Source: Thaumarchaeota archaeon UBA223 (GTDB lineage: Archaea; Thermoproteota; Nitrososphaeria; Nitrososphaerales; UBA57). Taken from it: a DNA stretch of 5,604 bases. The DNA lies in NCBI GenBank assembly GCA_002495905.1, contig DAHJ01000007.1, positions 1 to 5,604 of the forward strand, written 5' to 3'. Of the stretch, positions 1 to 4,361 are shown one piece after another. The position numbers were made by a program, and so were the translations under genes. Below the pieces are notes generated by a model. That model worked only from the letters and a program-made list of their open reading frames with translations, had not been told where the DNA came from and did not search any database. Within the stretch, counting starts at the first letter, position 1; every line of letters begins with the position of its first letter.

Positions 1-96
1 TCTGGAGGTTACGGGAAAAAACCTAAAAATACTAAAGGTTATGATAAGAAAAGTCAATATAAAAAACGAAATAGTAATAAAAAGAAAACGTATTAA
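1..96 (+). CDS. C-terminal tail of a basic protein (partial, 5' end outside window)
   Basis: The first reading frame is open from the window edge to a TAA at 94-96, giving 31 residues. They begin SGGYGKK and continue with many Lys, Gly, Tyr, Asn and Ser, ending KKKTY. Such low-complexity, strongly basic Gly/Tyr/Lys tails are common at the C-terminus of RNA-binding proteins, for example DEAD-box helicases, but no domain lies inside the window, so the function is unknown. The gene converges on aEF-1 beta with only 3 bp between the two stop codons. A second frame (2-103) is also open; I prefer this one because its composition is typical of a disordered nucleic-acid-binding tail and it does not overlap the neighbour. 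Confidence 0.6.
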   Translation, partial: SGGYGKKPKNTKGYDKKSQYKKRNSNKKKTY

Positions 97-99
97 GAA

Positions 100-387
100 T
101 TAAACTTCGCCAGTACTAGTAGAAGTATTACTAACAGCAATAGTTTCGAGTTCACTAACTTGTTCAAGTTTATTAATGCATTCTTCTATGACATCTAATG
201 CGCCAGGATTATCTTCGAATTCAATATCTGAATAAACAGTAAATACACCAAATGCAAGAGGTTCTTCAGTGATTTGTCGAATCTTAGATCCAGTAGGAAG
301 AATCTCTGAAATAAGAGGCTCAAATGTAGAAGCGTTTAAGCCAGGTCCAGTAGGGGATATTTTCACACGCGCTACAAGAATACTCAT
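100..387 (-). CDS. ef1b: Archaeal translation elongation factor aEF-1 beta
   Basis: This 95-residue protein should be the guanine-nucleotide exchange factor that recharges aEF-1 alpha with GTP in the cytosol during elongation. It has the usual archaeal size (about 90 residues, a single alpha-beta ferredoxin-like domain). The N-terminal strand MSILVARVKISPTGPG (1-16) and the hallmark EEPLAFG (41-47) followed by an alternating hydrophobic strand match the family. Residues 61-85 (PGALDVIEE, then VSELETIAV) match the second half. The Ser/Thr-rich tail after residue 86 is an extra. I start at the ATG at 385-387 because family homology begins there and a GTGAT element lies 4 nt upstream. The frame stays open to an ATG at 481-483, but those 32 codons overlap the zinc-protein gene in another frame and resemble nothing in aEF-1 beta. 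It lies 10 nt behind the zinc-protein gene, probably co-transcribed. Confidence 0.93.
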   Translation of the reverse strand: MSILVARVKISPTGPGLNASTFEPLISEILPTGSKIRQITEEPLAFGVFTVYSDIEFEDNPGALDVIEECINKLEQVSELETIAVSNTSTSTGEV

Positions 388-391
388 AAAA

Positions 392-396
392 ATCAC
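392..396 (-). promoter_or_regulatory. Partial Shine-Dalgarno (GTGAT) for aEF-1 beta
   Basis: The 10-nt gap between the zinc-protein stop and the aEF-1 beta ATG contains GTGAT, 4 nt before the start codon. This is the 3' half of the archaeal consensus GGAGGTGATC that pairs with the 16S 3' end. It supports the ATG at 387 as the real start and internal initiation on a shared mRNA. It is short, so support is moderate. Confidence 0.45.
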
Positions 397-397
397 A

Positions 398-565
398 TTA
401 TGGTCCTTCAAATCCACAATCAGAACAAGAATATACTCTACTAAATTTTCGACATTTTGAACATCTCCATACTGTATTTTCATTACATCCAGGACATTGA
501 AACTTCACAGATAATCCTCCTGGTAACATAGGTCGACTACAAGAAGTGCATATAGGTAATTCCAT
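398..565 (-). CDS. Small four-CxxC zinc-ribbon protein (HVO_2753-like)
   Basis: A 55-residue protein beginning MELPICTSC and ending DCGFEGP. It holds four CxxC knuckles: C6-x2-C9, C24-x2-C27, C35-x2-C38 and C47-x2-C50. Eight cysteines should bind two zinc ions in a double zinc-ribbon. The layout, with PMLPGG after the first knuckle, CPGC, VWRCSKC and CGFEGP at the end, matches a widespread archaeal family of zinc-finger microproteins (DUF1610-like, exemplified by Haloferax HVO_2753), as I recall it. Members often sit next to the aEF-1 beta gene, as here, which hints at a translation-related role; the biochemical function is not established. The gene ends 10 nt before aEF-1 beta and overlaps the spurious upstream extension of that frame. 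The ATG at 563-565 is the only start giving the full first knuckle. No clear Shine-Dalgarno precedes it. Confidence 0.92.
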   Translation of the reverse strand: MELPICTSCSRPMLPGGLSVKFQCPGCNENTVWRCSKCRKFSRVYSCSDCGFEGP

Positions 566-597
566 TTGATCGGTCAATAATTAATTTCAAATTTCCT

Positions 598-606
598 ATT
601 ATTTAT
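598..606 (-). promoter_or_regulatory. Possible TATA element for the zinc protein-aEF-1 beta operon
   Basis: In the 60-bp gap downstream of the geranylgeranyl-reductase-family gene, the minus strand reads ATAAATAAT, centred about 37 nt before the zinc-protein ATG. With the usual archaeal spacing of about 26 nt, transcription would start near 576, leaving a leader of about 11 nt. The whole gap is AT-rich, so this is a weak call. Read-through from the upstream gene is equally possible, as no strong poly-T terminator is visible. Confidence 0.25.
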
Positions 607-625
607 CATTTTACCAATTAATAGA

Positions 626-1786
626 TTAATTATGAATTAATTTTTTAATTTCGCTAGAAGAAACAATGTTGAATAATTTAGTAAGTCGTTTTAATCCAAG
701 AGCCTTAAGAAGGGTAAATGAATGAAAGTCGAAATCACCGCTATTATGAATGAAATCTTGTAAATCAGAAGAAGAAGATAAAATATCAAAAATACTATCA
801 AGATGATTATTCTCTAAATTATCAAATATTTTTCGAAATAATTTAGTAGAAGCAAAGTCAGAACCAAAAACATCTCTCCAACTTTGTTCATATATATGCA
901 ATAGATTGGCATTAGTTTTTAGACTATTACTGAGACTTTGACCTGCAAAAAGACCAGCTAAACCACCAGAAAATATTCCTCCCGCAGTAGTAGGTTTTGT
1001 TTGAGCTGCTGAGTCACCAATAGAAACAATATTATTTTGAACGAATTTTTGAATAGGTCCAGAAACAATTATAGGACAAGCAATCTTTTTAATAACATTG
1101 TGTTTTTTGTCTTTTAAGAAATAATCTAAATTATTAAAACTATTTATTCCATAACCCGCAATTCCTACTTTAGCTAGATTTTCATTAATTGGAATAACCC
1201 AAGTAAAGAATCCAGGAGAGAGTAGTTGATTAAAATAAAGATCAACTTTATTTGGTTCAAACCAATCAGCTTCAACTATATATTTTGCAGCTTGAAGAAC
1301 TCCAGATTTTTGTTTTTTCATCAAGGAAGAAACCCCCATTGCATCTACAAAATATTTACATTTATATTGATTATTAGAAGAATGTACAAGAAATTCAGAA
1401 TTATTATAACTAGTTTTTACAAAGCTAGTAGATTTTTTTAATTGAGCTCCATTACGTATTGCAATTTCAGATAATTCATTATCAAATTCTTTTCTATTTA
1501 GAACAATAATATCAAGATTAGATGAATCAATATCAATCGATTTTCCCGAAGGAGAAAAAAATCTAGCGCCAGTAATTTTATTTTGAATAGTTTTTTTATT
1601 TGGAATAACGCCTAATGAGGATAACGCATTTATACTAATTAATCCATCACATTTTTCAGGAATGCCAATTTCTCCATGTTCTTCAAGTATAGTTACATTA
1701 TGATTATTTTGAGATAATTCCCTAGCGCATAACAATCCTGAGATACTACCTCCAGCAATTACAACATCTTGATTTTCAGGTTTCAT
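626..1786 (-). CDS. Geranylgeranyl reductase family FAD-dependent oxidoreductase
   Basis: This 386-residue flavoprotein belongs to the geranylgeranyl reductase branch of the PHBH-like FAD enzymes. In archaea the best-known members saturate the isoprenoid chains of membrane ether lipids (digeranylgeranylglycerophospholipid reductase). Visible motifs, in order: an N-terminal Rossmann strand with AGGSISG at 11-17 (FAD ADP binding) closed by the acidic ILEE at 33-36; the PEKCDGL motif at 43-49, equivalent to the family's P-x-x-C-x-G with C46; YFVDAMGVSS near 145-154; SPGFFTWVIP at 190-199; and IGDSAA at 256-261 followed by PTTAGGIFSGG, the second FAD contact. Length is normal for the family. The dinucleotide motif has Ser14 where the third Gly is usual. 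Archaea often carry several paralogues, so the exact substrate is not certain. It is transcribed divergently from pth2; the zinc protein follows 60 bp downstream. Confidence 0.85.
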   Translation of the reverse strand: MKPENQDVVIAGGSISGLLCARELSQNNHNVTILEEHGEIGIPEKCDGLISINALSSLGVIPNKKTIQNKITGARFFSPSGKSIDIDSSNLDIIVLNRKEFDNELSEIAIRNGAQLKKSTSFVKTSYNNSEFLVHSSNNQYKCKYFVDAMGVSSLMKKQKSGVLQAAKYIVEADWFEPNKVDLYFNQLLSPGFFTWVIPINENLAKVGIAGYGINSFNNLDYFLKDKKHNVIKKIACPIIVSGPIQKFVQNNIVSIGDSAAQTKPTTAGGIFSGGLAGLFAGQSLSNSLKTNANLLHIYEQSWRDVFGSDFASTKLFRKIFDNLENNHLDSIFDILSSSSDLQDFIHNSGDFDFHSFTLLKALGLKRLTKLFNIVSSSEIKKLIHN

Positions 1787-1820
1787 CTAGTAAATCAGCA
1801 ATAATTATGACAAAATTAGC

Positions 1821-1828
1821 TATTATAA
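1821..1828 (-). promoter_or_regulatory. TATA-like element for the reductase gene
   Basis: The minus strand reads TTATAATA here, centred about 38 nt upstream of the ATG at 1786. That predicts a transcription start near 1798 and a leader of about 12 nt. It abuts the oppositely directed TATA-like element of pth2, so the two promoters are back to back in a 79-bp spacer. Assigned by sequence and spacing only. Confidence 0.4.
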
Positions 1829-1830
1829 GG

Positions 1831-1838
1831 ATATATTA
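1831..1838 (+). promoter_or_regulatory. TATA box for pth2, placed for a leaderless mRNA
   Basis: ATATATTA preceded by the purines AAGG (BRE-like) is centred about 31 nt before the pth2 ATG at 1866. With the archaeal TATA-to-start spacing of about 26 nt, the mRNA would begin within roughly 5 nt of the start codon. No Shine-Dalgarno sequence is seen before the ATG (the preceding bases are gtaaaattacaacaa), which agrees with leaderless translation. Confidence 0.5.
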
Positions 1839-1865
1839 ATTGAATATGTAGTAAAATTACAACAA

Positions 1866-2228
1866 ATGTCGTCAATAGAAATCAAACAAGCAATAGTAGT
1901 AAGAACCGATTTAGAGATGGGCAAGGGTAAAATAGCCGTTCAAGTTGCTCATGCATCATTATCTTCATCAGAAATTGTAAAAAAACACGATAGTTCATTG
2001 TTTAAAAAATGGACGTTAAATGGACAAGCAAAAGTTGCATTGAAAGTACAGTCATTAGAAGAACTTTTAGAAATTCAAAAAGATGTGAAAAAGAAAGGAA
2101 TATTTTGTTATTTAGTTCAAGACAAAGGATTAACACAAGTTGAAGAAGGTACAACAACATGCTTAGGAATTGGACCTGCTCTTGCAAATGAGATAGACCA
2201 GATAACTAAAGAATTAAAATTATTATAA
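1866..2228 (+). CDS. pth2: Peptidyl-tRNA hydrolase, archaeal/eukaryotic type (Pth2)
   Basis: A 120-residue enzyme that cleaves the ester bond between the peptide and tRNA of peptidyl-tRNAs dropped from ribosomes, recycling the tRNA in the cytosol. The length equals that of typical archaeal Pth2. Diagnostic segments are VVRTDLEMGKGKIAVQVAHA (11-30), containing the conserved MGKGK and Q-x-x-HA; W49 and GQAKVALK (53-60); YLVQDKGLTQV (82-92) with D86 and T90, positions matching conserved active-site residues of archaeal Pth2; and the closing TTCLGIGPALANEID...LKLL (97-120). The ATG at 1866 lines up with the family N-terminus. It stands alone on the plus strand, diverging from the flavoprotein on its left and ending 1 bp from the stop of the convergent FNR-like gene. 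It is unrelated to bacterial Pth1. Confidence 0.96.
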   Translation: MSSIEIKQAIVVRTDLEMGKGKIAVQVAHASLSSSEIVKKHDSSLFKKWTLNGQAKVALKVQSLEELLEIQKDVKKKGIFCYLVQDKGLTQVEEGTTTCLGIGPALANEIDQITKELKLL

Positions 2229-2229
2229 A

Positions 2230-3135
2230 CTATTGTAAATAATACTGATCTTTGTCAATATTAGAAGGATTGCATTCGAATTTTAATAAGTGATCTTCAA
2301 CGCCTTCACCGAGTTTGGCCATTTTGCCAGCTTTATCACGACCTTTTCCATTAATGAAACTTGAACTTCCACAAATTGTATTGAAATATTCTAGCCAATT
2401 GGTTTTTTTGCCAAGAAGTTTATCAAAAAATCCTCGATTATCAGTATGTTTTGACAGAGTATTTTCGCCAGTCCAGAATCGACCACTTTCATAAATGACA
2501 TCGGAAGTAGATTTAGGAAGTTGATCTAATGGCTGTCGAGTAGCAGTAAATACTGCTTTGAAATGCTCGGATTTTGAAACCATTTCTTTGATTTTATCAT
2601 GATAAATAATATCATCTAGTGTTTTATTACTATCAAAAGCAACAACCTTAGTACCTAACTGATTGTCTAAACAGTATTGCATTAAACTAAGAGTAGATGG
2701 AATTCCACTACCCGCAGACCAACAAGCAATAAATTTTGAGTTTTGTTCAAATATTTCTTTCATGAATTTGCCAGTAGGGCCAATTAGAGTACAAGTATCA
2801 CCTTCATGAAATTGATCTAGAAGATAAGGGGCAAAAACACCTTGTTCACTTTTTATCATCAATTCAATTTGGCCTTTTTGTGTAGGAGATGAAACAACAG
2901 AATATGCTTTCTTTTCAACTACTTCGACATCAGGTCCACTTGGAATCATTTGTTTAGATTCTTTATCGTAAACAATTGATTCAGGTCGAGTAATTTTTGC
3001 CTCTAACATAAAGAATTGGCCAGGAAGATAATCATAAAGTCCTTCTTCGTTATCAATTGGTGTAAAGATGAATGACTTAGAATCACTACTTTCTGTAGTT
3101 ATTTTTTCCGCACGTACATTGTATTTATTTGGCAT
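2230..3135 (-). CDS. Ferredoxin-NADP reductase-like FAD/NAD(P)-binding oxidoreductase
   Basis: A 301-residue protein with the two-domain ferredoxin-NADP reductase fold, expected to move electrons between NAD(P)H and a carrier through FAD. The FAD barrel spans about residues 1-125: PGQFFML (38-44), KAYSVVSSP (76-84, the RxYSxxS flavin motif with Lys for Arg) and IGPTGKF (118-124). The nucleotide-binding domain follows with CWSAGSGIPSTLSL (138-151) and the C-terminal CGSSSF (255-260), corresponding to the usual CGPxxM/F. Two extra segments stand out: about 25-30 residues between the FAD strand and KAYS (46-75), and a loop at roughly 217-248. I see no cysteine cluster for a fused 2Fe-2S domain, so its redox partner is separate and unknown. 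A TATA-like element and no Shine-Dalgarno precede the ATG, suggesting a monocistronic leaderless mRNA. Its stop is 1 bp from that of pth2. Confidence 0.82.
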   Translation of the reverse strand: MPNKYNVRAEKITTESSDSKSFIFTPIDNEEGLYDYLPGQFFMLEAKITRPESIVYDKESKQMIPSGPDVEVVEKKAYSVVSSPTQKGQIELMIKSEQGVFAPYLLDQFHEGDTCTLIGPTGKFMKEIFEQNSKFIACWSAGSGIPSTLSLMQYCLDNQLGTKVVAFDSNKTLDDIIYHDKIKEMVSKSEHFKAVFTATRQPLDQLPKSTSDVIYESGRFWTGENTLSKHTDNRGFFDKLLGKKTNWLEYFNTICGSSSFINGKGRDKAGKMAKLGEGVEDHLLKFECNPSNIDKDQYYLQ

Positions 3136-3160
3136 ATCGACTTAGCTTATGAGTAATTCA

Positions 3161-3171
3161 ATAAATAAAAA
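3161..3171 (-). promoter_or_regulatory. T-rich TATA element for the FNR-like gene, possibly also the rpl15e terminator
   Basis: Minus strand TTTTTATTTAT lies between rpl15e and the FNR-like gene. Its A/T core is centred about 30 nt before the ATG at 3135, implying a start of transcription a few nt from the codon and a nearly leaderless mRNA; no Shine-Dalgarno is present. The purine-rich CGAAGAG just upstream could act as BRE. The T5 run follows the rpl15e stop by about 10 nt, so the same bases could end the rpl15e transcript, since archaeal RNA polymerase stops at oligo-T. Confidence 0.45.
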
Positions 3172-3181
3172 CTCTTCGCGC

Positions 3182-3628
3182 TTATGAAACAAGGTATTTA
3201 AAATCAGTGTCTGATTTTATTGAAGGATGAGATGGATCAACAAGAATAACTTCATACCATGCATTTTTTCCATCTTTGTAAACAAAATAAGAATTAAGAA
3301 CATGTAAATTAGGGTATTTTCGCGAAACGCGTTTTTCAGAAGTTTGTTTCATATTAACATTAGCTTTCATTTTTACTACGCCAGCATGTTTTTGTCTTCT
3401 ACCGGCTTTTGGTCTAGGTCTACGCATACCTCCACGACCAACTTTTATTCGTACTACAACAATTCCTTGTTTAGCTTTATAACCCAAGCTACGAGCTCGA
3501 TCAAGTCGAGTAGGTCTTTCTAAACGAGTAATTGTATTCTGTTTTCGCCATTCAATAGCACGTTCACGAATTAGTTTAGAATTATCTTTATAGATATTTT
3601 TCCAAGTAGTTGACGAGTGTTTATACAT
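3182..3628 (-). CDS. rpl15e: 50S ribosomal protein eL15 (L15e), short form
   Basis: A 148-residue, very basic structural protein of the large ribosomal subunit. The N-terminal region (MYKHSSTTWKN, then RERAIEWRKQ at 21-30) and the signature DRARSLGYKAKQG (43-55) are unmistakable. They are followed by IVVVRIKVGRGGMRRPRPKAGRR (56-78, a tail that contacts rRNA), RKYPNLHVLNSYFV (103-116) and WYEVILVDPSHPSIKSD (124-140). Most archaeal and eukaryotic eL15 proteins are about 190-205 residues, going on after this point with a conserved HRGRVFRGLTSAGKK-like extension. Here the protein ends eight residues after SIKSD, so that extension is missing. I see no frameshifted remainder downstream. The start at 3628 is fixed by an AGGAGG 8 nt upstream. 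It follows the HAD gene by 1 nt, so the two are co-transcribed and probably translationally coupled. Confidence 0.95.
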   Translation of the reverse strand: MYKHSSTTWKNIYKDNSKLIRERAIEWRKQNTITRLERPTRLDRARSLGYKAKQGIVVVRIKVGRGGMRRPRPKAGRRQKHAGVVKMKANVNMKQTSEKRVSRKYPNLHVLNSYFVYKDGKNAWYEVILVDPSHPSIKSDTDFKYLVS

Positions 3629-3629
3629 A

Positions 3630-4310
3630 TCAAAATCCTCCTAATTTTTTATTGAGTAATGTTGGTAATTCATAGACAGATTCAATAGAATAATCAGCAG
3701 TATTGTAGTTAATATTTTTTCCCTCCATAAGGTAGCTTTTGACAAATATGGTTGTCATTCCCAATGTTTTTGCGGTTTCTAGTTCCATTTTTATTCTATC
3801 TCCTACATAAATGCAATTTACTGCATTTATTTTTAATTTATTTAACGTATAAATGTATGGTTCTGGAGAAGGTTTTAAACCGGTCTCATCACTACTTACA
3901 ATTTCTCGAAAGTATCTTCTAACACCCAGAGATTCTAAGATATTTGAAATTATGCCATAACCAGTATTAGAACAAACAGCCTGAACAACATTCATATTAT
4001 TGATACTCTCAATAACACGAATTAATTGATTATCACGAGGAATTAAATCATAAATAGGGATTATCTTTGCAAGTTCATTATAGAATGATGGAGAGTCAAT
4101 ATGTAATGATTGAATTAAACTAGTTAATCCAGTTTTATTTTCAAGTGATCTATTGACAAGTATTTCGGCATCTTCAAGAGAAATATTAAGAAACTTTGAT
4201 AGTAAACTAGTGAAATAATTATCATATACATCATAATAAGCAGTAGATAGATTTAATGTTCCATCTAAATCATAAATTATGCCTTCAATTGAATTAATAT
4301 ATTTGAGCAT
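3630..4310 (-). CDS. HAD-superfamily phosphatase (phosphoglycolate phosphatase-like)
   Basis: A 226-residue cytosolic hydrolase of the haloacid dehalogenase superfamily, most likely a Mg2+-dependent phosphatase of a small metabolite; the substrate cannot be read from sequence. Motif I is IIYDLDGTLN (11-20) with nucleophile D14 and acid/base D16. A helical cap occupies about residues 20-90. Motif II is Ser114 in VCSNTG, motif III is Lys146 in GLKPSPEPY, and motif IV is YVGDRIKME (168-176) with D171. The second acidic residue of motif IV is Glu176 where Asp is common. The combination DETGLKPSPEPY...VGDR resembles the phosphoglycolate phosphatase/YjjG-like group. The gene is first in an operon with rpl15e, 1 nt apart. 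Its ATG at 4310 has only a weak GTGA before it and a TATA 26 nt upstream, consistent with a leaderless mRNA. Confidence 0.9.
   Translation of the reverse strand: MLKYINSIEGIIYDLDGTLNLSTAYYDVYDNYFTSLLSKFLNISLEDAEILVNRSLENKTGLTSLIQSLHIDSPSFYNELAKIIPIYDLIPRDNQLIRVIESINNMNVVQAVCSNTGYGIISNILESLGVRRYFREIVSSDETGLKPSPEPYIYTLNKLKINAVNCIYVGDRIKMELETAKTLGMTTIFVKSYLMEGKNINYNTADYSIESVYELPTLLNKKLGGF
3637..3642 (-). promoter_or_regulatory. Strong Shine-Dalgarno (AGGAGG) for rpl15e
   Basis: The minus strand reads AGGAGG 8 nt before the rpl15e ATG (3626-3628). It lies inside the last codons of the HAD gene, encoding part of its C-terminal LGGF. It settles the rpl15e start and shows internal initiation within the operon, unlike the first genes of transcripts in this window, which lack such motifs. 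Confidence 0.85.
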
Positions 4311-4330
4311 ATTTTTTCACAATTATAGTG

Positions 4331-4340
4331 CTATATATTT
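4331..4340. promoter_or_regulatory. Central palindromic TATA of the HAD/ychF divergent promoter
   Basis: The 51-bp spacer between the HAD start (4310) and the ychF-like start (4362) contains ctatatattt, whose ATATAT core is centred at 4335.5. The exact midpoint of the two start codons is 4336. The core is therefore about 25 nt from one ATG and 27 nt from the other, the spacing that places TSSs at both A residues. The same TATA may serve both directions, giving two leaderless mRNAs. A second weaker A/T element (minus strand ACTATAATT) lies nearer the HAD gene. Confidence 0.5.
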
Positions 4341-4361
4341 GATTAGGATATTAATGTTAAT

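Noticed and set aside
2..103. Second open frame at the left edge, ending TAA at 101-103
   Set aside because: Would overlap the aEF-1 beta stop and lacks the tail-like composition of the first frame; short length makes chance openness likely, though I cannot exclude it.
269..460. 63-codon open frame on the plus strand
   Set aside because: Antisense shadow of aEF-1 beta and the zinc protein, both with clear family motifs; its product resembles nothing known.
1226..1441. 71-codon open frame on the plus strand
   Set aside because: Lies antisense inside the reductase gene; its Ile/Phe/Lys-rich product is what AT-rich antisense reading gives.
2002..2187. 61-codon open frame on the minus strand with a hydrophobic, membrane-like product
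   Set aside because: Antisense to pth2; the Leu-rich product comes from reversed Lys/Glu/Gln codons.
3136..3190. Frameshifted remainder of the eL15 C-terminal extension
   Set aside because: Reading through the stop gives only a few residues (ARRVFIY) before another stop. The resemblance to RVF in the canonical tail is too short to mean anything.
3321..3337. CGCG-containing near palindrome (cgcgaaacgcgttttt) in AT-rich DNA
   Set aside because: It lies inside conserved eL15 codons (EKRVSRK), where Arg and Val codons explain it; no promoter or operator context.
4311..4320. Alternative GTG start or Shine-Dalgarno for the HAD gene in GTGAAAAAAT
   Set aside because: The GTG is out of frame with the HAD protein, and GTGA alone is too short to call a ribosome binding site.
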